Origin: CAZMVY01 sp964569765
GTDB lineage: Bacteria; Planctomycetota; Phycisphaerae; UBA1845; PWPN01
Direction: 5' to 3'
NCBI GenBank assembly: GCA_964569765.1
Contig: CAZMVY010000083.1
Span: 1 to 18,135 of the forward strand
DNA: 18,135 nucleotides
This document shows, in pieces, positions 1 to 7,187 of the stretch; positions within the stretch are counted from its first letter, which is position 1; each line of letters begins with the position of its first letter. The translations under genes were made by a program, and so were the position numbers. The notes beneath the pieces are model-generated. The model saw only the letters and a program-made list of their open reading frames with translations. It did not search any database and was not told the DNA's origin.

Positions 1-584
1 ATCCAGCGGCGGATCCGCTGCTGGAGCTCGCCCTCGGTCTTGAGATAAAGGTAGATCGACCCGTGCATGGCGAACATCGCCACGGTAAAGAGACCGACGA
101 GGAGCGGATACGGACGGAGCAGATCGAGAAACGTGCCGGCGTAAACATGCCGGGCATCGAGCGGGATGCCGATCATCCCGTTGCCCACGGCCACGCCGAA
201 GAGCAGCGTGGCTGCGCCGCTGGAAACGAAGAACGCGCCATCCCAGAAGCGGCGCCAGAGCGGCGACTCCCGTTTGCTGCGGAACTCCATCGAAACGGCG
301 CGAAAGATCAGTGCGAAGAGCAGCGCCATGAAGGCGACGTAGAAGCCCGAGAAGATCGTCGCATACGCCTCGGGAAACGCCGCGAACATCGCCCCGCCGA
401 ACGTGACGAGCCACACCTCGTTGCCGTCCCACAGCGGGCCGATCGAGTTCATCAGGATCCGGCGCTCGCGGTCGTCGCGCGCGATCGGGTGAAGGATGCC
501 CACGCCGAGATCGAACCCGTCCAGAATCGCGTAACCGGCCAGCAGGACGCCGAGCAGGATGAACCAGATCAGCGGCAGGTCCAT
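1..584 (-). CDS. cydB: cytochrome bd ubiquinol oxidase subunit II, 5' part (cut by window edge)
   Basis: Subunit II of the membrane quinol oxidase that reduces oxygen to water; CydB pairs with CydA, which holds the hemes. About 194 N-terminal residues are inside the window and the C-terminal part lies beyond the left edge. The N-terminus reads MDLPLIWFILLGVLLAGYAI, followed by LDGFDLGVG and GPLWDGNEVWL, which are hallmark CydB segments; FRAVSMEFRSK lies near residue 100. The ATG overlaps the cydA stop by one base (TAATG), and a strong AAGGAGGAG ribosome-binding site sits inside the end of cydA, so the two are translationally coupled. The family identification is certain. Whether the 3' end is intact cannot be judged here. 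Confidence 0.96.
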   Translation of the reverse strand, partial: MDLPLIWFILLGVLLAGYAILDGFDLGVGILHPIARDDRERRILMNSIGPLWDGNEVWLVTFGGAMFAAFPEAYATIFSGFYVAFMALLFALIFRAVSMEFRSKRESPLWRRFWDGAFFVSSGAATLLFGVAVGNGMIGIPLDARHVYAGTFLDLLRPYPLLVGLFTVAMFAMHGSIYLYLKTEGELQQRIRRW

Positions 585-2026
585 TATTGCTCCTCCTTCG
601 CCGACGTCATGGATCCGCCGTGCCCCGCCAGACGGGCCGCCGCATCCAGGATATCCCGCCCGCGTGTCCGCTCCGGCTTTTCGCCGACCGGCTCGGGGCC
701 CTGCCGGATCTTCGTGTCTAGGACGAAGAGCCACACGGCGAAGAGCAGGGCGTAGATGACGGCAAACAGAATGATCGAGCCGAGCACGTGCGGGGCCCGC
801 ACGGCCTCGGAGTGGGCCTCGCTCGTGCGGAGCAGGCCGTAGACGATCCACGGCTGGCGGCCGACTTCGGCGGCGACCCACCCGAACTCGTTCGCGATGA
901 CCGGGCCGATCACGGCGAAGACAAAGACCCACATCAGCCATCGCTTCGCAAACAGCGTACCCCGCCAGCGGCACCACGTCGCATACGCGGTCAGCGCGAT
1001 GAAGAAGAAGCCGAGCGCGACCATGATGTGGTACGTCTGGAACGAGATGCCCACGGGCGGGCGGTCGGACGGGGGAACCTGATCGAGGCCGGCCACCGGT
1101 TTGTTGAAGTCGCCATAGACGAGGAAGCTCAGGAGCTTCGGCACGGCCACGCCGAACTTGAGTCGTTGCTCCGCGGCATCCGGGATGCCAAAAAGGCTGA
1201 GCGGCGCCCCCCCCGTGCCCGTCGTGAAGAGGCCCTCGAACGCGGCGAGCTTCGGCGGCTGCGTGCGAGCGACCTTGCGGGCCTGCGAGTCGCCGGAGAC
1301 GAGCATCGCGACGGACGAGATCAGCCCCAGCGTCAGCGCGGCCCCGAACGACTTGCGGGCGAAGTCGAGGTGGCGGTTCCGCAGGATGTAATAGGCCGCG
1401 ACGCTCATCACGAAGAACGCCCCGAGGATCAGCGCCCCGATCCAGACGTGGACGAGGCGATCCACTGTCGACGGATTGAACACTACCGCCCAGAATTCCG
1501 TGACCTCGGCGCGAACCTCTTTCACGCCGTCGAACGTCCGCTCGACGAGGTGGTAGCCCGCCGGCGTCTGCTGCCAGGAGTTGGCCACCACGATCCAGAT
1601 CGAGGAGAAGATCGACCCGAGCGCGACCATCACCGTCGAGAAGAAGTGCACCCGTGGCGAGACGCGGTCCCACCCGAACACGAGCAGCGCGAGGAAGCCG
1701 GACTCCAGAAAGAACGCAAAGATCCCCTCGGCGGCCAGGGCCGAGCCGAACACATCGCCCACGAAGCGCGAATACTTCGCCCAGTTCGTGCCGAACTCGA
1801 ACTCCATCACGATGCCCGAGGCCACCCCGATCGCAAAGTTGAGGGCGAAGATCTTCGTCCAGAACCGCGCCGCCGTCTCGTACATGGGATCCTTCGTGCG
1901 GAGATACCGGCCCTCCATGTAGACGAGCATTACGCCGAGGCCGATCGCCAGCGGCGGAAAGATGTAATGAAACATGATGGTCAGCGCGAACTGGATTCTC
2001 GACAGAAGGACGACATCGACGTCCAT
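584..2026 (-). CDS. cydA: cytochrome bd ubiquinol oxidase subunit I
   Basis: Heme-bearing, quinol-oxidising subunit of the cytochrome bd terminal oxidase, an inner-membrane protein of 480 residues. Visible family marks are His20 in the first helix (heme b595 ligand equivalent), Glu100 and Glu108 in the AAEGIFAFFLESGF helix, His193 and Met335 (YHIMVALGF; heme b558 ligand equivalents), the quinol-loop start GDSQARKVARTQPPKLAAFEG around 245-265, and GWVAAEVGRQPW near 390. It is about 40 residues shorter than E. coli CydA, which fits a short Q-loop. The start has GGAGGG nine bases upstream. The preceding 249 bases hold no convincing gene but contain a 16-base palindrome. Partner cydB overlaps the stop. 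High oxygen affinity and tolerance of respiratory poisons are known family properties; a role in arsenic or metal stress is inferred from context only. Confidence 0.97.
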   Translation of the reverse strand: MDVDVVLLSRIQFALTIMFHYIFPPLAIGLGVMLVYMEGRYLRTKDPMYETAARFWTKIFALNFAIGVASGIVMEFEFGTNWAKYSRFVGDVFGSALAAEGIFAFFLESGFLALLVFGWDRVSPRVHFFSTVMVALGSIFSSIWIVVANSWQQTPAGYHLVERTFDGVKEVRAEVTEFWAVVFNPSTVDRLVHVWIGALILGAFFVMSVAAYYILRNRHLDFARKSFGAALTLGLISSVAMLVSGDSQARKVARTQPPKLAAFEGLFTTGTGGAPLSLFGIPDAAEQRLKFGVAVPKLLSFLVYGDFNKPVAGLDQVPPSDRPPVGISFQTYHIMVALGFFFIALTAYATWCRWRGTLFAKRWLMWVFVFAVIGPVIANEFGWVAAEVGRQPWIVYGLLRTSEAHSEAVRAPHVLGSIILFAVIYALLFAVWLFVLDTKIRQGPEPVGEKPERTRGRDILDAAARLAGHGGSMTSAKEEQ

Positions 2027-2275
2027 GAGGACAAGCCCTCCGACCGGAGTCAGTCGCTACCCCCCTGCGTCTCGGGAGGCCTCCCGATAGTTTGCGGGGG
2101 GAGGGCGAAAGTCAAGGATCGTCGGAAGCCGCCGACGCGCAACCGGCCGTGGCCGAACCGCAGACGCGCATCAGCCGACGGCGCGAGAATCAGGCTCCCG
2201 CTCCGATGGCGGAGATCCGTCGATCCGTCCGGTGGTTCCCTCGTTCGCCGGAGCCTCCGCCGGCATGGCCGCCGG
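2027..2275. other. intergenic region between the DUF1330-like gene and cydA
   Basis: This gap holds no reading frame that looks like a real protein: the minus-strand frame spanning 2050-2298 is arginine/proline-rich and has no family resemblance. The cydA-proximal 90 bases carry the palindrome at 2073-2088 and a weak promoter-like pair (TTGACT, 17 bases, AACTAT). This is the likeliest place for a separate cydAB promoter. The rest shows nothing recognisable. Confidence 0.5.
2073..2088. promoter_or_regulatory. 16-base perfect palindrome upstream of cydA, candidate operator
   Basis: TCGGGAGGCCTCCCGA is its own reverse complement with no central spacer. It ends 47 bases upstream of the cydA ATG. 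On the minus strand a TTGACT (2117-2112) followed after 17 bases by AACTAT (a poor -10 match) lies just upstream, so the palindrome would sit around or immediately after the start of transcription. It does not match FNR or Rex consensus sites. It could also fold as a hairpin in the cydAB leader. No terminator-like T run follows. Confidence 0.4.
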
Positions 2276-2614
2276 TCACTTCGGCTGCCCGTCGGCAAAC
2301 TTCAGAGCAGCTTCCGCAAAACCGATCTCCTCGGCGATTGTCAGCACGTAGTTACACGTGGAATCGTCACGCAGCGGCTTGATGGCGGTGAACTCGGGGT
2401 CGCGCGAAAACCGTGTGAGATCCGCCGGCGCGTCATACGCGATGATCCCGCAATACTCCTGCCGGCAGGTCCCCAGGAATGTCGCGCGCGTCCTGCCGTA
2501 AAACAGGACCCGCGCATGGTGCCGATCGAGAATCGGACCCACGCGGCGCAGGTACTCGGCGTACATCGCCTCCTTGCCGGGGACGATGTCAAACAGGTTC
2601 AACGCAATAATCAT
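2276..2614 (-). CDS. DUF1330-like small protein (dimeric alpha/beta-barrel fold)
   Basis: A 112-residue soluble protein without signal peptide or membrane segment. The pattern MIIALNLFDIVPGKEAMYAEYL, a middle strand FYGRTRATFLG, then IIAYDAPADLTRFSRDPEFTAIKPLRDD resembles the ferredoxin-like dimeric alpha/beta-barrel proteins of the DUF1330/NIPSNAP/EthD group. In these, a strand, an LxxY helix and a late 'F..dPe(Y/F)..i.plR' segment are typical. No catalytic residue can be assigned, and the biochemical role is unknown. Its ATG overlaps, as ATGA, the stop of a doubtful 68-residue ORF upstream, and it has no strong ribosome-binding site of its own. That would fit translational coupling if the upstream ORF is real. 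It lies between the ABC exporter genes and cydAB on the same strand. Confidence 0.75.
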   Translation of the reverse strand: MIIALNLFDIVPGKEAMYAEYLRRVGPILDRHHARVLFYGRTRATFLGTCRQEYCGIIAYDAPADLTRFSRDPEFTAIKPLRDDSTCNYVLTIAEEIGFAEAALKFADGQPK

Positions 2615-2818
2615 GGCTCATCGTCCCGCAGCCGTCGAAGGCGAGCCGGGTACGCTCGTACCGCCCGCTCGGCCCTACGCCAATGTGCCCCGCCGGGCCC
2701 AGCGCGGTTGCGACGCGTATCGCCGCGAACAGCCCGCTCGGCACGGCGTAGCCCGTACGGAAGTCCGTCAGCATCGAACACGGCAAAGCCGGCGTCAATC
2801 TCTGCTGCTGCTCGCATG
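2611..2818 (-). CDS. possible small ORF of unknown function, coupled to the DUF1330-like gene
   Basis: A 68-codon frame starting MRAAAEIDAGFAVFDADGL. It has AAGGAG four bases before its ATG and an ATGA overlap with the following gene, both features of a real translated unit. Against it, the second half is very arginine-rich, with RRAERAVR appearing twice. A competing minus-strand frame over 2774-2589 (starting MLTDFRTGYAVPSGLF) has a more natural codon third-position pattern but no ribosome-binding site. No family is recognised for either reading. It could be a degraded gene carrying a frameshift, or non-coding sequence. Confidence 0.25.
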
Positions 2819-2884
2819 AAGCTCCTTGCACGCGGCGGCCTGGCGACGGCAAGAATATCCTCATCGGCCAAAGGCAGCGGGGGC

Positions 2885-3607
2885 TCAACCGGGAACGGGC
2901 TGGGCCTGTTCCTGCTCCCGCTGCCGGCGGACCTTGCCGTCTTCCATTTCAAAGATCGTATCAAAGAGGTCCAGCATACGATGATCGTGCGTAACGACAA
3001 GTACGCCCGCTCCGCGCTCATGGGTCACCTTGCGGAAGAGGTCGATCACCTGGCGTCCGCGCCGGCTGTCGAGGGCGGCCGTGGGTTCGTCCGCGAGGAT
3101 CACCGACGGCTCGTTCGCCAACGCCCGAGCCACGGCGACGCGTTGTTGCTCGCCGCCCGACAGGGCGTCCAGGTAGTTTTCCGATCGGTCGCCCACCTCC
3201 AGATACCTCAGCAGCTCCAGGGCTCTGCGGCGCGCGCGCCGGGAAGCCATGCCGTTCAGCTCCATCGCGACCTGAACGTTCTCGCGGGCGCAGAGGAACG
3301 GGATGAGATTGGCCGACTGAAACACATACCCGATGTGCCGGCGGCGGAATGTGCGTACGTTCACCTTTGCCTGCGGCCCCTCCATCACAAGCTTGCCGTC
3401 AATATAGATCCGGCCGGACGTGGGCGGGTTGATCAACGCAATCGCCGTCAGCAGGGTCGTCTTGCCGCCGCCGCTGGGCCCCAGAAGCGCGGCCAGCTCG
3501 CCGTGCCGGACCGTGAGCGTCGCCTCGCGGACGGCGACGACTTCGGTGTGACCGCTGCCATACACCTTCGTGAGATTCACGACCTGAATGGCGGGGGTTT
3601 CGTTCAT
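2885..3607 (-). CDS. ABC transporter ATP-binding protein (DevA/LolD/MacB type)
   Basis: Cytoplasmic ATPase of a three-gene exporter, 240 residues, full length for the family. The Walker A motif GPSGGGKT is at 43-50, the Q-loop around VFQSANL at 96-102, the signature LSGGEQQ at 149-155, Walker B VILADEP at 169-175, the D-loop TAALD, and the switch His207 in VVTHDH. The order and the specific QSANLIPFL segment are typical of the ATPases that partner FtsX/MacB-like permeases rather than of bulk importers. It begins nine bases after the permease stop and follows the adaptor and permease genes, so the three form one operon. The substrate cannot be read from the sequence. It is not CydC or CydD, which are fused membrane-ATPase proteins, despite the nearby cydAB. 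Confidence 0.95.
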   Translation of the reverse strand: MNETPAIQVVNLTKVYGSGHTEVVAVREATLTVRHGELAALLGPSGGGKTTLLTAIALINPPTSGRIYIDGKLVMEGPQAKVNVRTFRRRHIGYVFQSANLIPFLCARENVQVAMELNGMASRRARRRALELLRYLEVGDRSENYLDALSGGEQQRVAVARALANEPSVILADEPTAALDSRRGRQVIDLFRKVTHERGAGVLVVTHDHRMLDLFDTIFEMEDGKVRRQREQEQAQPVPG

Positions 3608-3616
3608 GGCATCCGG

Positions 3617-4831
3617 TTATCCCACAAGGGCCTGGTTCGGAGACACACGAAGGGCCTTCCACACGCCGAGCAGGCTGGCCGCAATGGAAATGCCCAGAAC
3701 CACCAGCGCAAGCTGCCACAAGTCCTCGGTCGTCAATACGACGCGCCGCGGGAACATCGGAAACAGCCGCTGCCCCAGAAGGTATGCCAGACCGTATCCG
3801 ATCCCGCCAAGCAGAAGCGCCTGCTGAAGGATGAGCCCGAGGATCACCCAGTTCGATGCGCCGATGAGCTTGAGCACGGCGATATCGTGCAGCTTGTCGA
3901 GGGTCATCGTGTAAAGAATCAACGCCATGATGACGGCGGAGATGATGGTCAGGAGCACTCGAAACATCCCGAGTTGCCGTTTGGCCTTCTCGACCACTCC
4001 CTGAAGGAGCAGGTTTTCCTGTTGGATCCGGGTGAAGGTCGAGACATCCGGCCAGCGATCGATGATTCTCCGGACGTGCTCGATGGGAACGCTGGGTTGG
4101 ACCCAGGCCACAACGGCGCTCATGTAGTTCTTCGGCAGCACGGGAATCCTGGCCGCCGGCCCTCCCGCCCGATCGAGCAGCGCCGGACTCACGGCGCCGA
4201 CATCGCTCGCCGCCGTCCGGACGCGGCGGGTCTCGCGCTCGAGTCGGATGGCCTCGCCGGGCAGGTCGAACTGTATCGCCTGCGCATCCTGCACGCTGAA
4301 GAAGGCAAATCCGTTGCCGCTGGGGTCCGTCATCCCGGCGGTCAACCCCACTACCGTGTACGAATCCTTGCCGAGTCTGATGCGTTCGCCGAGTCTCAAG
4401 CCGAGCGAGCGGTCGGCCACCATCTCGTAGTGGGCCCGTGCCAGGGAACGGCCGGCGCTCAGCGGAAGCCATTCGCCCCTGTCGCCCGGCCAATCCAGGC
4501 CGAGAATCGCGATCCGCAGCGGCTTGCCGTCATACTGTCGTTGAATCGTGGTGTAAACGAACTCCTGAGCGCGGGCGATCCCCGGGACGGCGGCGACCCG
4601 GTCCACCATGTTCGTCGGGATGCGCGATATTTCAGCGAACGGGCCGCGCGTGGCCTCCTGTACAATCCAGAGATCCGCCCCGAGCCGATCGATCAGCAGC
4701 GTCGCTTCGAAGACCAGGCCGCGGTAGATCCCGCCCATGCCCATCACGATCATGAGCAGCATGGACACCCCGACGCACGTCAGGGCAAATCGCCCGAAAT
4801 GGTGTCGAATATCGCGAGAAGCAAGGTTCAT
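3617..4831 (-). CDS. ABC transporter permease (DevC/MacB, FtsX family)
   Basis: Inner-membrane permease of 404 residues with four predicted membrane helices: one N-terminal (about 14-34), a large periplasmic domain (about 40-285), then helices near 288-310, 328-355 and 371-392. This is the FtsX/MacB-core topology. The segment KLHDIAVLKLIGAS (313-326) between helices 2 and 3 is the conserved cytoplasmic loop that couples to the ATPase. Length and the opening MNLASRDIRHHFGRF match DevC-type permeases that work with a HlyD/DevB adaptor. Its ATG overlaps the adaptor stop as ATGA. Such transporters push substrates from the periplasm or inner membrane outward by a mechanical stroke; the cargo here is unknown. 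No outer-membrane TolC-like gene is seen next to it. Confidence 0.92.
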   Translation of the reverse strand: MNLASRDIRHHFGRFALTCVGVSMLLMIVMGMGGIYRGLVFEATLLIDRLGADLWIVQEATRGPFAEISRIPTNMVDRVAAVPGIARAQEFVYTTIQRQYDGKPLRIAILGLDWPGDRGEWLPLSAGRSLARAHYEMVADRSLGLRLGERIRLGKDSYTVVGLTAGMTDPSGNGFAFFSVQDAQAIQFDLPGEAIRLERETRRVRTAASDVGAVSPALLDRAGGPAARIPVLPKNYMSAVVAWVQPSVPIEHVRRIIDRWPDVSTFTRIQQENLLLQGVVEKAKRQLGMFRVLLTIISAVIMALILYTMTLDKLHDIAVLKLIGASNWVILGLILQQALLLGGIGYGLAYLLGQRLFPMFPRRVVLTTEDLWQLALVVLGISIAASLLGVWKALRVSPNQALVG

Positions 4832-6021
4832 CGGCCCCTCACTCGCCGGCCGTCGCGGAGCGGCGCCTTCGGATCGGCCGGCACGATAACCGCGTCGCCC
4901 GCTTGAACACCTTCGAGGACCTCAACGGTCTCCTGTCCCCGCAGGCCGAGCTTGACGTGGCGCCACCGGGCGTGTCCCTGTTGTTCCACAAACACGCCGG
5001 GGCCGCTGTCTCGCCAGACGATGTCGCCGGAGCGAAGGATCACCACATCCGGCCGGCGGGCCGTCTCGATGTACACCTCCGCCCGCTGGCCTATGGCCCA
5101 GTTCTTCGGAAGCTCGCGGACAAGGACGTCGACCACGAACTCCCGGGTTTCGCGGTCCGCCTCCCGTCCGAGGCGAGCCACCTCGCCTCTATAGGAGCGT
5201 TCCGGCTCGGATCGGAACACGACACGGGCCTGCTGGCCGGGTTTCAATCTTGCCATTTCCGTCTCATCCACCCAGGCGCTCACCCAGATCTCGCTCAGGG
5301 AAATAAGCGAAAGGATGGATGTGCCGGGCACGACGATGTCGCCCGGATGGCGATCCCGGCGAACGATCAGCCCATCGAAGGGAGCGGTGATCACGGCATC
5401 CGAGAGCCTGACGCGGTGGAAGTCCAGAGTTCGCTCCGCGGCGATCAGTTGCTTGCGTCCCTCGAGGATCGCGGCCTCGGCGCTGGCGACACCCGCCTGC
5501 GCGACGTTCAGGGCTTCGACACCTTTGTCGCGATCAAGCTGAGACACGGCCCCGCCCGGTGCCGCGTTGAGGCGATCCATGTAGAGCTTCGCCTGTTCCA
5601 GCACCGCGCCGGCGCGGACGCGGTCGGCCTCCTGACGCTTGACCGACGCTTCATCGGCCGCAACCGTCGCCTCGGCGGCCTCGACCTGCCGCTTCAGATC
5701 GCGGTCGTCCAGCTTCACCAGCACCTGGCCCGCCTTCACATGGTCCCCCTGGTCCACCAGCACTTCGGTGATCAGCCCCGAGATCTTCGGGCCGATGGTC
5801 GCCCGGAAGTGGGTCTCCAGCGTCCCGGTGCCCATGACTTCGGCCACGATCCGGCCCCGGCCGACCTCGTGCCCGACCACAGGAACCGGCGTGAACCTCA
5901 ACCAGTACACCACGCCGGCAACGACAGCGACGACCAGCACGACCTTGGCGAACAGCCACAAACGCCTGCCCAGATTACGCGGGCGAGGCTCATTCGCCGT
6001 CTTCGATTCATCGCTTGCCAT
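4828..6021 (-). CDS. HlyD/DevB-type periplasmic adaptor (membrane fusion protein) of the ABC exporter
   Basis: Adaptor linking the inner-membrane permease to an outer-membrane channel, 397 residues from the chosen start. It has one N-terminal membrane anchor (about 22-43), a lipoyl half-motif ISGLITEVLVDQGDHVKAGQ (about 90-109), an alpha-helical hairpin with AEA/AEAAILEGRKQL repeats (about 120-205), the second lipoyl half ITAPFDGLIVRRDRHPGD, and a beta-barrel with VDETEMARLKPGQQARV. The frame stays open up to 6138, but that ATG would overlap the upstream gene and adds a basic Cys-rich stretch unlike the family. The ATG at 6021 gives a normal anchor and has GGAG about 11 bases upstream. The stop overlaps the permease start (ATGA), so the genes act together. 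Confidence 0.9.
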   Translation of the reverse strand: MASDESKTANEPRPRNLGRRLWLFAKVVLVVAVVAGVVYWLRFTPVPVVGHEVGRGRIVAEVMGTGTLETHFRATIGPKISGLITEVLVDQGDHVKAGQVLVKLDDRDLKRQVEAAEATVAADEASVKRQEADRVRAGAVLEQAKLYMDRLNAAPGGAVSQLDRDKGVEALNVAQAGVASAEAAILEGRKQLIAAERTLDFHRVRLSDAVITAPFDGLIVRRDRHPGDIVVPGTSILSLISLSEIWVSAWVDETEMARLKPGQQARVVFRSEPERSYRGEVARLGREADRETREFVVDVLVRELPKNWAIGQRAEVYIETARRPDVVILRSGDIVWRDSGPGVFVEQQGHARWRHVKLGLRGQETVEVLEGVQAGDAVIVPADPKAPLRDGRRVRGR

Positions 6022-6109
6022 GTTTCGGAAAACTCCAGAGAGTCGCGAATCCGCTTTCGCAGCACGCCCGTGCTCCGGCTCGAAGTCGAACGCGCTTCTC
6101 CTGCAGGTC

Positions 6110-6409
6110 TTACAACTGCTCCCGTATCGCCGCACCAATTACTTCCCTCGGGGGGACACCGGCGCTGTTGTAGCGGCGGCACGCCCAGGCATAGTCGATT
6201 CGGTTTCTCGCGGCCGGCTCGATGTCGACGCCGTTCACGCGGACCGTCGGCGAGCCCAGAAACCGGCGTCGCTCCGCGTCGGCGCTGTCGATGACTTCAA
6301 CCGGGATCACGCGAGCATGGACTCCGAGTTCGGCACCCACCTCGCGAAGCAGCGGCAGGGTCGGCGGATAGTTCGGACAGCCTTTGAGGTAAAGCACTTC
6401 AATCGTCAA
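6110..6409 (-). CDS. small thioredoxin-fold protein of the DF-family (seleno)protein / alkylmercury-lyase-like group
   Basis: A 99-residue cytoplasmic protein starting (TTG)TIEVLYLKGCPNY. The beta strand ending in GCPNY and the later segment FLGSPTVRVNGVDIEPAAR are the marks of a small thioredoxin-fold family annotated as DF-family (seleno)protein. That family is often found near mercury, arsenic and thiol genes. The cis-proline strand SPTVRVNG is clear. The active-site cysteine is Cys11, and a second pair of candidates is AWACRRYN near residue 80. The start is TTG, supported by GGAGAGGG a few bases upstream. Its role is probably thiol redox or metal handling; substrate and partner are unknown. 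It sits between a CPCC membrane protein and the exporter genes, separated by 81 and 88 bases. Confidence 0.78.
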   Translation of the reverse strand: MTIEVLYLKGCPNYPPTLPLLREVGAELGVHARVIPVEVIDSADAERRRFLGSPTVRVNGVDIEPAARNRIDYAWACRRYNSAGVPPREVIGAAIREQL

Positions 6410-6490
6410 GAGACCCTCTCCGCACGTTCGGACGGCCGATGCCGGGACACTCGGCCGGCAGCTCGCGCACGAACATCAAAGCTGGACCAT

Positions 6491-6781
6491 TCATTCCGGT
6501 TTTCCCTGGACCCCGGTTGTGACCGCCGCCTCGTGTGGCCTCCGTCTGAACAACCGGAGGAGCCATCGAGGAAGGAACAGCAGGACGGCTACGATGCCGC
6601 CGAGGACCCCGGCCGCGACGGGGGCAACCGGGCAACCCGTCGTACCGCAGCACGGGCAGACCGAGCCGCCGCCGGCCGTGATGAAGCCGAACAGTCCGGC
6701 CCACCAGCCCAGGAACTTCGCTATCGGGCCGAAGGCCGCTCGGATGTGCGAAACGGGAGCATGTTCGTGTTTCGTGGTCAT
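6491..6781 (-). CDS. small membrane protein with CPCC-x4-CP metal-binding-type motif
   Basis: A 96-residue protein with two hydrophobic segments (about 20-37 and 54-72). Between them lies the loop GGGSVCPCCGTTGCPVAP, carrying Cys42, Cys44, Cys45 and Cys50. The N-terminus holds His5 and His7 (KHEHAP) and the C-terminus is basic (RWLLRLFRRR), suggesting the tail is cytoplasmic and the Cys loop is on the other side. I do not recognise a named family. Clustered cysteines at a membrane loop suggest metal or metalloid binding, or thiol exchange with the neighbouring CcdA. Its ATG overlaps the DGC-protein stop as ATGA, so the two are coupled. Only context supports a link to arsenic or metals. Confidence 0.75.
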   Translation of the reverse strand: MTTKHEHAPVSHIRAAFGPIAKFLGWWAGLFGFITAGGGSVCPCCGTTGCPVAPVAAGVLGGIVAVLLFLPRWLLRLFRRRPHEAAVTTGVQGKPE

Positions 6782-7170
6782 GTTCGGGGCACTCCGTTTC
6801 GGAGGGCGGCGATTCCCGCAGCCGCAGCCTGTGCGATCTGGTCCTCACTCACCGGAGACTCACCCTTGGCCATGCCCAGATCGGCGAGCTGTACGTGCTG
6901 AAACCGCGCGATTCCGGCCTTCTCCAGCGTGTTCTTCGCACAGGCCAGCGGGCAGCCGTCGATCGCCAGGATGCTCTCGGCCGCCTGCGTGGTCAGCAGG
7001 ATGCCGCTGACGCGCCCGCCGACGCCGGCCAGGCAGTACATCCTTCCGGCCCCGGCGCGCAGCTGCTTCCGGGCCGCGCGATCGGCGATCTCGCCGACAT
7101 CCGACGACCCGGAACATGCGAAGATGAGCGTGGGCGCCGCCCCGCACGCACAATGAATGTTCCTGTTCAT
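6778..7170 (-). CDS. putative zinc-binding protein, DGC domain (copy 2)
   Basis: A 130-residue soluble protein of the DGC family, named for a conserved Asp-Gly-Cys. Visible marks are CSGSSDVGEIADRAAR near 19-34, YCLAGVGG near 45-52, and AIDGCPLACAKNTLEKAG at 69-86. The many conserved cysteines (7, 9, 19, 46, 73, 77) support metal binding. The family's biochemical role is not settled. The start at 7170 was chosen because GGAGGAAGGAG lies just ahead; longer frames run into the CcdA gene. It follows ccdA by 17 bases and overlaps the CPCC protein start. A second DGC protein is encoded at 13558-13938, with which it shares the domain but only limited sequence, so the pair is not a recent duplication. 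Confidence 0.88.
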   Translation of the reverse strand: MNRNIHCACGAAPTLIFACSGSSDVGEIADRAARKQLRAGAGRMYCLAGVGGRVSGILLTTQAAESILAIDGCPLACAKNTLEKAGIARFQHVQLADLGMAKGESPVSEDQIAQAAAAGIAALRNGVPRT

Positions 7171-7187
7171 GGGACTCCTTCCTCCGC

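Noticed and set aside
788..4906. A 1372-codon plus-strand open frame, and similar long antisense frames at 63-755, 4903-6294, 7191-8108, 10257-12047 and 14126-15715
   Set aside because: They lie opposite clearly recognisable minus-strand genes, are rich in Arg, His, Asp and Pro with no family resemblance, and arise because high GC leaves few stops in the antisense frame.
2885..6021. Reading the ABC genes as CydDC, because cydAB is nearby
   Set aside because: The ATPase, permease and adaptor are separate proteins with FtsX/MacB topology and a HlyD-type lipoyl domain; CydC and CydD are each a fused six-helix membrane-ATPase protein.
6022..6138. N-terminal extension of the adaptor protein to 6138
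   Set aside because: It would overlap the upstream DF-family gene and place about 39 extra charged, Cys-containing residues before a normal membrane anchor.
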